A DNA stretch of 64,000 nucleotides from Paenibacillus nuruki (GTDB lineage Bacteria > Bacillota > Bacilli > Paenibacillales > Paenibacillaceae): contig NZ_MDER01000001.1 in assembly GCF_001721045.1 (NCBI RefSeq), positions 30,707 to 94,706 on the forward strand. Direction: 5' to 3'. The position numbers were made by a program, and so were the translations under genes. The notes under the pieces are model-generated. The model saw only the letters and a program-made list of their open reading frames with translations. It was not told the origin of the DNA and ran no database searches. Of this stretch, positions 17,988 through 26,202 are shown piece after piece; position 1 is the first letter of the stretch, and each line of letters starts with the position of its first letter.

Positions 17988-18335
17988 ATGGCTCAACGCG
18001 AAGTACACATTTCTGTGATTAATGTAACGGATAGTGAATTGGTTTTGGAAAGTAAAACAAATTTGGCTCATGGTGAATGGGTTGTCTCCCCAACTAATGT
18101 CCCTAACAATGCAAAACCAGCTACTTTTGAAGCAGATTCAGATGGATTCGCTACGGGTGTAGAAGGTACGCTGTATTACAAGCTACCTCAAGGAGAGATC
18201 ACTCTATATTTTGATGATCCGTATGTAGGTTCGGATGGATTTTCGGCACAAAGTAGTTCACCTGCTTACAATATACAGGTGATTGGTGGTAGTGGAAATG
18301 TATGTAATGTGACTTATCTAATTAGTAACACGTAA
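17988..18335 (+). CDS. Small beta-rich protein, possibly aegerolysin-like
   Basis: A 115-residue protein without signal peptide, rich in beta-branched residues. The order of features (VINVTDSELVLESKTNLAHGEW, then GVEGTLYYKL, then ITLYFDDPYVGSDGFSA) resembles the beta-sandwich of aegerolysins, small lipid-binding proteins found in fungi and some bacteria (family pattern: GT-x-G... followed by YWDxPWGSxT). The match is by eye and tentative. AGGAG ten bases upstream favours the ATG at 17988 over a TTG two codons earlier. It is monocistronic with its own terminator and borders the second tRNA-Arg. Confidence 0.6.
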   Translation: MAQREVHISVINVTDSELVLESKTNLAHGEWVVSPTNVPNNAKPATFEADSDGFATGVEGTLYYKLPQGEITLYFDDPYVGSDGFSAQSSSPAYNIQVIGGSGNVCNVTYLISNT

Positions 18336-18337
18336 AT

Positions 18338-18376
18338 AAAAAGATTTTTGAAGTGTATGCTCACTTATCTTTTTTA
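18338..18376 (+). terminator. Terminator of the aegerolysin-like gene
   Basis: AAAAAGAT and ATCTTTTTT arms, with an inner AAGTG/CACTT stem, are followed by a T-rich tract on the plus strand. Confidence 0.75.
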
Positions 18377-18396
18377 TTTTTGTTATTAAACATAGA

Positions 18397-18438
18397 AAGA
18401 AGTCTCCCCATTTGAACAATGAGAAGACTTCTTTTTTT
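18397..18438. terminator. Hairpin after the second tRNA-Arg
   Basis: A stem with GAAGTCTCC and GAGAAGACTTC arms lies directly beyond the tRNA 3' end on the minus strand. The better T run is on the plus side, so it may act in both directions. Confidence 0.6.
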
Positions 18439-18439
18439 A

Positions 18440-18513
<74 letters not shown>

Positions 18514-18545
18514 AAATCAGATATGTATGCAACACAACATTACTG

Positions 18546-18574
18546 ATTATACTCTATTATGTATTTAATTTCAA
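18546..18574 (-). promoter_or_regulatory. Promoter of the second tRNA-Arg
   Basis: TTGAAA, a 17-bp spacer and a perfect TATAAT on the minus strand lie 32 bp before the tRNA. This is one of the best consensus promoters in the window. The remainder of the gap up to 18808 shows nothing else recognisable. Confidence 0.85.
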
Positions 18575-18808
18575 AAAAAATTATTATATACTTATAATTA
18601 CCTGTTTTTTGTGTGCTATATGTGGTACTTTATATTCAATTATAAGTTTCAATTGGAAAAAAGTGGATTAATATACCTATATCGAATCTCCCACGCATAC
18701 ATACCTTTGTTACTTGCAAACGCTCCCACATCTTTTTCAATAATACCCTTGTCGGTTTCCTTTTCCTATAGCATTTGCCTACAATTGAACTGAAATGGAG
18801 GTATTCAT

Positions 18809-20686
18809 ATGGCTACACCCATCTCCGAAAAGGAACTGGGCTTACTTATTCATCGGATGAACTTAGACTCATCTTCTGATGCTGACGATCGTAAGTCTGG
18901 TCAATCATCTTATTCATCGAACGGTAATGGATGGATTCAGGTAGAGAATCATCAGATTATGGTGACTTCACCAGATGAAGGTAAAAAACCGGCTACGATC
19001 TGTGCAGTCTCTCCGTTAACCTTATTGATTAATGGTATTCCTTTAAATGGTGCGACTGAAGTCACTGAAGACGATATTATTACTTGGGATATAAAGTACC
19101 CGCCATTATTTGAAATCAAAGTCTCCCGCGACCGGATGGAAGCTGTATTGATTCTGTATTCGCGTGAAAAATATACATGGGAACTACAAGATGTACCTGC
19201 ATCTGATCGTGCTTTTATTAAAGCCGCTCCCAATAAAGAACTTGTGATTGATGTGGTGAAATTCAACCATATTATTAATACGCTCGAAAAGCTAGGAATT
19301 CGCAAACATTTGGATACCGCAGCGATCATGGCAGAATTGGAACACCCTACTCATCAACCGGTAGTCGTTGCGCGTGGCAAAGCATCCACACCGGGCATAG
19401 ATGCAAGACTAGAGTTATTTTTCCCTGAACAAGTGGAGACGATCTTCCATGAAATTGGTGGTGTGATCGATTATCGTAGCCATCGCCGCATCCCTTCTGT
19501 ACATGAAGGAGACGTGATTGCGGTAAAACATGCGCTGGTTGATGGAATTCCCGGCTATGATGTGTATGGAGATATGCTTCCGCCTACACCTGCTCAAGAT
19601 ATTATTGTTGTTGCCAAAGACTCCACCGAAATGAACGATAAAGGTGAGATTATTGCGCTTGCTCCCGGTAGACCCCGTTTAACAGGTAAAAAAGTGCATC
19701 AATTCGATATTTCTAATGCTTTTATCGTAGAAGGCAATGTCGATCTAAGCACAGGTAATATCGTGTTTTCAGGAGATGTGATTATTCATGGTCATGTGAC
19801 AGATCATATGATTATTGAATCACTAGGTAATGTCTATGTTCATGGAAATGTATACAACTCTACAATTACAGCGACAGGTAGTATTCTGGTGAAAGGTAAT
19901 GTGATCAGCGGTCAATTGTACTCAGGCTACTTCGGTGTAATGTTCAATCGAATGTATATGGTCTCCAAGCAGCTCAAGCAAGAAATGGAACGCTTAGAAA
20001 TTGCAGCTCAATTACTGAATAACGAAATTCGGGCTCGCAAGCAAACGGTGCGTTACGGGCAAGTCATTATGTTATTGCTCGAAAGTAAATTCAAAATCAT
20101 TCCTGAACTGGCTCGTGAACTGTTACAAGTATTTGCTAGTATTCAGCAAGTACAGACTGAACAAAACGAACAGTTATTGCTCTTGCTTCAGCAAATTATT
20201 CAATCTGCTCAAGTAGCCGATGTCTTTTGTGAACAGACATTAGCACGTATGCGATTACTACTAGAACAATTACATTCGAATGTCGCCAGTATGCAAGAAA
20301 CACAAGTGAGTATTGAAATGGCTCAGTGTCAGGGAGCTATTATCAAATCCAATGGTGATATTGTTGTTACCAAAGCAGGCGTGATTCAAAGTGAGCTGTA
20401 TTCTGCTGGAAGTATTGCTTTTCTAGATGAACATTCAGTATGTCGTGGTTCTCAGCTAGAAGCGATGGATCGGATAGTAGCTCAAAATGTAGGTAGCGGT
20501 AGCAATGCACATTGCATTCTCAAAGCACGCACTCATATCTATGTGAACCAGATGCATAACGGCTGTATTATGATCGATAGCTATAAGTTGAATATTTGGG
20601 AAAAAGTCGAAAAACAGTTATTCACAATGGAATATATGTTAGCTCAACAAAAGATTCCTCAACAATCTACGTTGACTTCACCTTAA
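18809..20686 (+). CDS. FapA family protein (DUF342)
   Basis: A 625-residue cytoplasmic protein of the DUF342/FapA type. An N-terminal unit of about 130 residues precedes the core (GVIDYRSHRRIPSVHEGDVIAVKHALVDGIPGYDVYGD, then RPRLTGKKVHQFDISNAFIVEGNVDLSTGNI). A right-handed beta-helix follows with repeated GNV/GDV turns (VIIHGHVTDHMII, GNVYVHGNVYNSTITATGSILVKGNV). A helical coiled insert spans about 395-495, and the beta-helix resumes (GAIIKSNGDIVVTKAGVIQ). Members have been linked to flagellar or polar assembly and to protein binding, but the precise role here is unknown. GGAGG precedes the ATG. It is monocistronic and convergent with the radical SAM operon. Confidence 0.87.
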   Translation: MATPISEKELGLLIHRMNLDSSSDADDRKSGQSSYSSNGNGWIQVENHQIMVTSPDEGKKPATICAVSPLTLLINGIPLNGATEVTEDDIITWDIKYPPLFEIKVSRDRMEAVLILYSREKYTWELQDVPASDRAFIKAAPNKELVIDVVKFNHIINTLEKLGIRKHLDTAAIMAELEHPTHQPVVVARGKASTPGIDARLELFFPEQVETIFHEIGGVIDYRSHRRIPSVHEGDVIAVKHALVDGIPGYDVYGDMLPPTPAQDIIVVAKDSTEMNDKGEIIALAPGRPRLTGKKVHQFDISNAFIVEGNVDLSTGNIVFSGDVIIHGHVTDHMIIESLGNVYVHGNVYNSTITATGSILVKGNVISGQLYSGYFGVMFNRMYMVSKQLKQEMERLEIAAQLLNNEIRARKQTVRYGQVIMLLLESKFKIIPELARELLQVFASIQQVQTEQNEQLLLLLQQIIQSAQVADVFCEQTLARMRLLLEQLHSNVASMQETQVSIEMAQCQGAIIKSNGDIVVTKAGVIQSELYSAGSIAFLDEHSVCRGSQLEAMDRIVAQNVGSGSNAHCILKARTHIYVNQMHNGCIMIDSYKLNIWEKVEKQLFTMEYMLAQQKIPQQSTLTSP

Positions 20687-20718
20687 ATACAATCTACCGA
20701 TACAATAAAATTTCAAAA

Positions 20719-20757
20719 CAAAAACCGGTAATGGATCATCTCCATTCCGGTTTTTTT
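20719..20757. terminator. Bidirectional terminator
   Basis: The arms AAAACCGG and CCGGTTTTTTT, with inner ATGGA/TCCAT pairs, lie between the convergent FapA-like gene and the last gene of the STM-type operon. Confidence 0.9.
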
Positions 20758-21646
20758 AGATGTGTACAGGCTTGGCTAGATTACGATATGATTGAGGCAC
20801 ACGTTCTAAAAGACGTTCTCCATAAAGCGAGGCAAACGGTTGATCTTTCATATGAATATATCCAATATAACAACCGCATGTTTTCATCTGACACGGACGT
20901 TCTTGAGACAACTGCTCTAATGAATGTCGATACAAATGTCCAATCACTCGCTTATCCTGATAACAACGCTTCACAATTCCTGAACCCTGCACATAAAAAA
21001 CATGCTCGCCTGCACGACAAGCTTGTCCAAGACTATCATAATCTTGCAAATTATCTCTAAAATAAGGATCGATTCCGCTTAATTCTTCAATCTCTGCTTC
21101 GCTATAATACCGTGGACGATCTTTGAATGCATTCACCCACACATATACATCTTCAGGTAACTTGGCTCGTAATTGATGAATCGCTGGAAAAGCTTCACGT
21201 AGACCGACTGTACCTGCACTAAACACAATCCCTTGCTTATACAAAGTCATCCCTTGTGCAATAAATCGGTCTTCACGTACTTGCCCCGGATGGTATGTTG
21301 CCCAGAACGAAGCTTTGGCTGGATTCAATTGAGCAGTCCAATCTAATTTGACCGATAGATTCGTCTGGATAGCCACTTTAGTAATATGAGACATATGAGA
21401 TAACTCAATCATCGCTTCACGATACCAAGCATGTACCAGCGCTTCTCCATACGGATTGAAAAAGATAGACAGTTGATGACCTGCATACTCTTGTTGACGT
21501 ACCCACTCCATAAATTGTGCTAATTGCTGGCGATCTTGCATCAGTGTTTCTTTGCTATCGACAGTTTTGCTAAATGGACAATAAGGACAACTATAGTTAC
21601 AGGAAGATAATTTACCACGATAATAAATAGTCGCCTGCATACTCAT
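20756..21646 (-). CDS. STM4011-type radical SAM protein
   Basis: A radical S-adenosylmethionine enzyme of 296 residues. The cluster motif C16-x3-C20-x2-C23 (CNYSCPYC) is near the N-terminus, followed by a NPYGEALV segment in the place of the GGE motif. Five further cysteines sit near the C-terminus: Cys210, Cys228, Cys252, Cys257 and Cys259 (CQMKTCGC). That arrangement suggests an auxiliary Fe-S cluster of the SPASM or twitch kind, common in peptide-modifying radical SAM enzymes. Its ATG overlaps the stop of the preceding STM4012-type gene by ATGA, which implies translational coupling. It is the last gene of the five-gene operon. The family is, to my knowledge, uncharacterised; the peptide-modification idea is inference. 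Confidence 0.85.
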   Translation of the reverse strand: MSMQATIYYRGKLSSCNYSCPYCPFSKTVDSKETLMQDRQQLAQFMEWVRQQEYAGHQLSIFFNPYGEALVHAWYREAMIELSHMSHITKVAIQTNLSVKLDWTAQLNPAKASFWATYHPGQVREDRFIAQGMTLYKQGIVFSAGTVGLREAFPAIHQLRAKLPEDVYVWVNAFKDRPRYYSEAEIEELSGIDPYFRDNLQDYDSLGQACRAGEHVFYVQGSGIVKRCYQDKRVIGHLYRHSLEQLSQERPCQMKTCGCYIGYIHMKDQPFASLYGERLLERVPQSYRNLAKPVHI

Positions 21647-23037
21647 GAGCCTACATATCCTTCCATCAAAGCATACACATCTTCAGAAATAAACCAATCT
21701 CCTATCCCATCGGAGTAAGCTAGCCCTTCGGTCGTCAATTGTAATACCTGTGGTTGATCCTCATTGTCGATCAGTTCTGCCATCCCTGTCCAGATCAAGT
21801 TCTGCAATTCTGGAAAATGCTCAAGTGGCGAAGCACCAAAACGTGCTACATAATCGGCGATCGTCAATCCTTCACGGTGTAAAATAGCTTTGAGAATAAA
21901 GCGACGCTGACGTTCTTCTAGATTAAGCACAAATCCATAATTCGCCTGATCATGACGATCTGCGGTGACATAATCTTCGATAATACTGCGTGTTGTAGCG
22001 GCACTCACTCCATAATGAGAAGCATAGTGTACATTTTGCGTATACGAACGTGCTCCGCATCCAAGCCCTGCCATCCCTTCTTCCTGACAGCTATACGGCA
22101 ATAATGACTTAGAGGAAGATAATGGCTTAGCAAAACGTCGCATCGAGTACTGGGTGTATCCAGCGGCTTCTAAGCGAGTACGAGCAGCATGATATAACTC
22201 CAAGCGGATATCTTTTTCCAGCCCTGTATGTCCCGGCTTTAATATCGTATTTTCACGAATATATAATGGATAAATAAAGATCTCACCGGGATCATATGAT
22301 AATGCTTGTTCTACCGAATATAACCATGTCTCTATCGTCTGCTCCGGTAATCCATAGATCAGATCCACATTGAGTAACGGAAAATCATAATCGACTAACA
22401 TACGTAATGCTTCACGTACTAACTCCGGCTTTTGTGGACGGTAAATCGCTTTACTTTCAGATTCGACAAAGCTCTGAATTCCCATACTCACCCGATCCGT
22501 TCCACGACGCTTTAGAATCTCTAAGCGTTCAGGTGTTACGGTATCTGGCGAAGTCTCTACAGAAATGGAAGCATGTCTAGGATCAAGCCCCATAATATTT
22601 TCAGCAATATCAAATAATCGATTCAATTGATCAGGCTGTAGTAATGTAGGCGTTCCTCCACCGATCGCAAATCGTGAAAAAGGTCGTCTCGCTACTAAAG
22701 GTGCCCATTGCTTGGCTTGACGTTCTAGCGCATCCACATATTGTTCATGTACATCTACCCGCTTATCAGGCAACGTAAATAAATTGCAAAATCCACAACG
22801 AGCACCACAAAATGGAATATGCATATATAGAAAATAACTTTCCAATTGTTCTTGCTCCCATAATGATTGCAAATCATACGGTGGATCAAGTTCACGATAG
22901 GCAGTCTTATGTGGATAAGAGTAAAGATATGAACGATAAGGAGCACTCTTCATCTGTTGTTCCCATTCCTGCAACGCTGGTGTCCATTCTGCTGGTGGAA
23001 GAGCATGGAGCGGTAACTGCAATGATTCCGAATTCAT
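21643..23037 (-). CDS. STM4012-type radical SAM protein (HemN-like)
   Basis: A 464-residue radical SAM enzyme related to coproporphyrinogen dehydrogenase HemN and HemW. Motifs include YMHIPFCGARCGFCN with Cys77, Cys81 and Cys84, the GGGTPTLL motif near 145, VETSPDTVTPERL, and MGIQSFVESE, all HemN-like. The fourth cysteine that normally follows in HemN (CxC after the cluster motif) is absent, the next residues being NLF. A C-terminal HemN-type domain follows. The ATG at 23037 has AAGGAG nine bases upstream. A methyltransferase, cyclisation or haem-related role cannot be told from sequence. It should not be called HemN: neighbours and the missing cysteine point to the STM4012 group. Confidence 0.87.
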   Translation of the reverse strand: MNSESLQLPLHALPPAEWTPALQEWEQQMKSAPYRSYLYSYPHKTAYRELDPPYDLQSLWEQEQLESYFLYMHIPFCGARCGFCNLFTLPDKRVDVHEQYVDALERQAKQWAPLVARRPFSRFAIGGGTPTLLQPDQLNRLFDIAENIMGLDPRHASISVETSPDTVTPERLEILKRRGTDRVSMGIQSFVESESKAIYRPQKPELVREALRMLVDYDFPLLNVDLIYGLPEQTIETWLYSVEQALSYDPGEIFIYPLYIRENTILKPGHTGLEKDIRLELYHAARTRLEAAGYTQYSMRRFAKPLSSSKSLLPYSCQEEGMAGLGCGARSYTQNVHYASHYGVSAATTRSIIEDYVTADRHDQANYGFVLNLEERQRRFILKAILHREGLTIADYVARFGASPLEHFPELQNLIWTGMAELIDNEDQPQVLQLTTEGLAYSDGIGDWFISEDVYALMEGYVGS

Positions 23038-23091
23038 AAGGCTACACTCCTTTTTGATCAATAACAGATGAATTGTACTAAATTCACCTTT

Positions 23092-23880
23092 TTATAATAT
23101 AAATTCACGATAAGGCACGTTCCAGACCACTTCGTGAGCTAAACGATGCCCTTCGTACCCATCTTCTCCATACGCTGTTCCATGATCGGAAAAGACCAGA
23201 CATAAGGTCGGTCGCTTCCGTTTGCGAAAAGCAGCAAACAAACGTCCTAATTCTCCATCAACATAACGGAGTGCCGCTCGCTGAGTCTCGATTGAATCTT
23301 TGCGAATATGATTAGGAATAAAATAATGATTCGGTCCGTGAATAGCAGATACATTGAGAAATAAAAATAAACGTTGCTCTAGATCAGCTCCGTCTAACAA
23401 TTGTAACGCATGATTCACTTGATGTTCTGTAGATCGTGGATTCGTCACTCCGAATGTCATTCGCCAATAACTTTCTTGAAAATAAGCAGGCAACACTTTG
23501 GCTAACTTATTCTTTTTGGTAAAAAAGATTACGCCACCGATACAGATCGTTCGATATCCTTCTTGCGCTAATCCCGATACGATATCAGGAGCATCAAACA
23601 ACCACGTATACGGATGAGTACGAAATCCACTATGCTTCCCGTGAAAAAGTCGAATATGCGAATCTTTATCCGTATTCGCAGGTGTAGGTAAAAATCCGCC
23701 GAAAAAAGCATGATGAGCCGCATACGTAAAACTGCCTGGACTATGACGCTTTTCCCATCCACCACTTGCACATAGATGAGGGCAATTGTCTTCTTCTAGC
23801 TTTGCCACATCATAGCGCAGTGTATCCAGTGTGATCATTAAAATATCGTGTGTACCTACAATTTCATTCATATTCATCAT
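23092..23880 (-). CDS. STM4013-type alkaline phosphatase/sulfatase-fold enzyme
   Basis: A 262-residue member of the alkaline phosphatase superfamily. A metal-binding start ILMITLDTLRYDVA (Asp19), a possible nucleophile region SPGSFTYAAHHAFFGGFLPTP (Ser50 or Thr52), and a late metal site FSDHGTAYGEDGYEGH (Asp232, His233, His245) are visible. The C/S-x-P-x-R signature that yields formylglycine in true sulfatases is not present, so a phosphatase, phosphodiesterase or phosphotransferase chemistry with Thr/Ser nucleophile is more likely. At 262 residues it is much shorter than sulfatases (450-550). The ATG at 23880 has AAAGGA eight bases upstream and follows the preceding gene by 13 bp. Confidence 0.82.
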   Translation of the reverse strand: MMNMNEIVGTHDILMITLDTLRYDVAKLEEDNCPHLCASGGWEKRHSPGSFTYAAHHAFFGGFLPTPANTDKDSHIRLFHGKHSGFRTHPYTWLFDAPDIVSGLAQEGYRTICIGGVIFFTKKNKLAKVLPAYFQESYWRMTFGVTNPRSTEHQVNHALQLLDGADLEQRLFLFLNVSAIHGPNHYFIPNHIRKDSIETQRAALRYVDGELGRLFAAFRKRKRPTLCLVFSDHGTAYGEDGYEGHRLAHEVVWNVPYREFIL

Positions 23881-23893
23881 AACGCTAATCCTT

Positions 23894-25210
23894 TCATATA
23901 CACTCATGCTCCAACCATTGCTGTAATTCCCACGCATAAGTGCCTAACCCTTGATGCTCTACATAATAAAGTAAATCTCCAAATGGATTCATATCAATGA
24001 TATACGGATGTCCGCCACTACTTGGAACCAACACATCTATACCTGCGCAAAATGAATTTGGAAAACAATGCAAACCTGCCGAAGCAATATGTTGAATCTG
24101 CAATACTTGCTCAGCAGATAGATGAGATTGATCGACCAATAAGCGCTCATTACGCAAATGTAAATTCGTGATTGGCGTGTGACTTAACCGCATCACAGCA
24201 TGACCTGATTCATAGCGGCAGACCAACTGACGAATATCATAAGCTTTGTTTTGCCAGCTGTCTTTGCTAATCCATCGTTCCACATGCATACCTTCTCGCC
24301 CTAACCAATCGATGATCTGCACAATTGTAGCTGAATCTGTATAACGACGTAATCTACCTGAATTATAATAAAAAGGTTCATGGCCACTATGATCAATCCC
24401 TATAGTGGTCGTTGCAATCTCTGCACCTGTACGAGGATTATATTGATAAGCAATAACACCTGAAGCCGCAGAGCCACAGAATAACTTGATAAACACGCGA
24501 TAAATTCGATGTTGCTCCATCGATAGACGCAACTGTTCATAATTACTCTGTTGCCCTAACAGATCAGGCACAAGTGGCGGAACCGCTACACCTGCTGCAT
24601 GTAGCCATTGATGACAACGCCTTTTATCGAACATTACCGCAATATCAGCAGGATCATTCATCCACTGAGCTTGCGGTAATAGTATAGAAACTTCACGCTG
24701 AAGCCAAGATAATAACCGACAATACCCGCGAAACCACTGAGCAGGATACCAGATACGTCCATGTTGAGGCTGTAAACGGCGAGCTTCTGTTGCTGAAATC
24801 AAATGCCCTACCGTATATGCATCTAAAGGGACTAAACGATCATCTATATCCCCTTCTGCATCTGATGCACCTAAAGCAATCAATTCACGTTCCACAGCAA
24901 AATGATCACCCGGTGCATCCAGACGCAATAATAACGGCACTTGATGTGAAATAGATGATGCTACCTCAATAGGATGAGACTGATGGGACTGTCTCTGAAA
25001 TACCGCTTGCAATAGATCATCCAGAGATTCTCCAACACGAATCGTATGCAGTATACGAATATAAGGAACAACCAATGCAGAAGAGAGATGATGATGCGCT
25101 CTTGCTTGTTGCCAGCCAGCTGTCCGCTTATTATTTGGATTACCAAATAAAATACAAGCAGACGCAGAAGCTAACCATTGTTGATAGGAAGATGATGGAG
25201 ATCTATTCAT
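23894..25210 (-). CDS. STM4014-type ATP-grasp protein
   Basis: A 438-residue protein with ATP-grasp features: a VFIKLFCGSAASGV nucleotide-binding lysine segment near residue 235, NKAYDIRQLVCR near 322-328, and the metal-binding end FCAGIDVLVPS...YIIDMNPFGD near 405. These resemble glutathione synthetase/RimK-type ligases, which activate a carboxylate as acyl phosphate and join it to an amine or other nucleophile. The first 200 residues have no recognised motif. It follows the LRR gene by 10 bp and is followed by the phosphatase-like gene after 13 bp, so it is an integral part of the operon. Substrate unknown; a peptide or protein carboxylate is plausible given the neighbours. Confidence 0.82.
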   Translation of the reverse strand: MNRSPSSSYQQWLASASACILFGNPNNKRTAGWQQARAHHHLSSALVVPYIRILHTIRVGESLDDLLQAVFQRQSHQSHPIEVASSISHQVPLLLRLDAPGDHFAVERELIALGASDAEGDIDDRLVPLDAYTVGHLISATEARRLQPQHGRIWYPAQWFRGYCRLLSWLQREVSILLPQAQWMNDPADIAVMFDKRRCHQWLHAAGVAVPPLVPDLLGQQSNYEQLRLSMEQHRIYRVFIKLFCGSAASGVIAYQYNPRTGAEIATTTIGIDHSGHEPFYYNSGRLRRYTDSATIVQIIDWLGREGMHVERWISKDSWQNKAYDIRQLVCRYESGHAVMRLSHTPITNLHLRNERLLVDQSHLSAEQVLQIQHIASAGLHCFPNSFCAGIDVLVPSSGGHPYIIDMNPFGDLLYYVEHQGLGTYAWELQQWLEHECI

Positions 25211-25220
25211 ATATCATTCA

Positions 25221-26072
25221 TTACTCCGTCAGTGCAGGATAACGCCATTCGTACTCGCCATCTTCGTCTACTTCTTGTTGGTCTCCTGTATCCACAGATA
25301 AGCCTGTATCTTTCCAACGTTTAATCATCGTATCCGACATATAATGATAATTTAAATTCAAATGTTTAAGCTTTTTGACCGCATCACTATTAATAAGGGC
25401 TTCTGCCCCTTTATCAGATAGTGTTCCATTCGATAAGTCGAGCGTATCGAGTTGCTCAAGTACAGGCGCATTTGCGGCTGCGATAGCGATCTCATCTTGA
25501 ATTTCACTATCGGTTAGACCTAAATATTTTAATTTAGGAAAAGGATTCTGATTCAAAAATGGCAAAATATCTTCGATCGAACCATCAAATCCATAATCTT
25601 CTACTCCTAAATATAAAGTAAGTGTTGTTAATTCAGGCAAATGCGCATTATAAATCTCATTCAAAACCGATTTGGGCAAGCCTCCGCAAATAATAGTTAA
25701 TGTATGTAATTTATCATGATGTAAAGGTTCTAACGATAAGCCTGTACTTCCTTGAATCGTAAACGATTCAATCTGTGGATAAGCAGCAAGTAAAGGACCA
25801 AGATTGGTCTGATTGATCCAAGACACTTCACATTCTTCTGATGACATATCGCCAATATATAGACTTTTTAAGTTCGGTAATAGGGGACTCGCTTCAATCA
25901 GAGCTGGAATAGCATCATCCATTGTATCTTCATAAGCTGCACCCCAATCCCCAATAATCAGACTGGTAATTCCCCGACAAGGCTCTGGATCACTCACCAG
26001 TCCTGTGATCAAATCTTTTAAGCGTACCCCTTTTTCATTCTGATCATAATCAACTGAGAATTTCACTTCCAT
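25221..26072 (-). CDS. STM4015-type leucine-rich-repeat protein
   Basis: A 283-residue cytoplasmic protein without signal peptide. About seven leucine-rich repeats run from residue 65 to 245 with consensus L-x-x-L-x-x-L-x-L (LPNLKSLYIGD, YPQIESFTIQG, LPELTTLTLYLG, FPKLKYLGLTDS, LEQLDTLDLSNG, VKKLKHLNLNY). The C-terminal tail is acidic with aromatic residues (DEDGEYEWRYPALTE). It is the first gene of the operon, with AGGAGG before its ATG, and could be a scaffold, a recognition protein or even the substrate of the downstream enzymes; none of these is shown by sequence alone. Confidence 0.82.
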   Translation of the reverse strand: MEVKFSVDYDQNEKGVRLKDLITGLVSDPEPCRGITSLIIGDWGAAYEDTMDDAIPALIEASPLLPNLKSLYIGDMSSEECEVSWINQTNLGPLLAAYPQIESFTIQGSTGLSLEPLHHDKLHTLTIICGGLPKSVLNEIYNAHLPELTTLTLYLGVEDYGFDGSIEDILPFLNQNPFPKLKYLGLTDSEIQDEIAIAAANAPVLEQLDTLDLSNGTLSDKGAEALINSDAVKKLKHLNLNYHYMSDTMIKRWKDTGLSVDTGDQQEVDEDGEYEWRYPALTE

Positions 26073-26105
26073 ACATAAACCCTCCTCGAACTAGATTTCT
26101 TTTAT

Positions 26106-26133
26106 TTTATAACACAGATAATACTACAATCAA
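26106..26133 (-). promoter_or_regulatory. Candidate promoter of the STM-type operon
   Basis: TTGATT, a 16-bp spacer and TATAAA on the minus strand lie 34 bp upstream of the LRR gene and just after the terminator of rdgB, so the five genes probably form a separate transcript. Confidence 0.5.
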
Positions 26134-26157
26134 AGTAGGATATATATACATTTAATA

Positions 26158-26199
26158 TAAAAATAGCTTAACCCGTCTCATACAGGTTAAGCTATTTTT
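26158..26199 (-). terminator. Terminator after rdgB
   Basis: The arms AATAGCTTAACC and GGTTAAGCTATT form a perfect stem with T tracts on both sides. Confidence 0.9.
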
Positions 26200-26202
26200 G
26201 AT

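Noticed and set aside
11671..18439. Prophage or integrative element between the two tRNA genes
   Set aside because: No integrase, recombinase, phage or conjugation gene is visible; only the tRNA inverted repeat supports a mobile origin.
20596..21060. A 154-codon plus-strand frame over the end of the FapA-like gene and the STM4011-type gene
   Set aside because: It crosses the bidirectional terminator and is antisense to a clear radical SAM gene.
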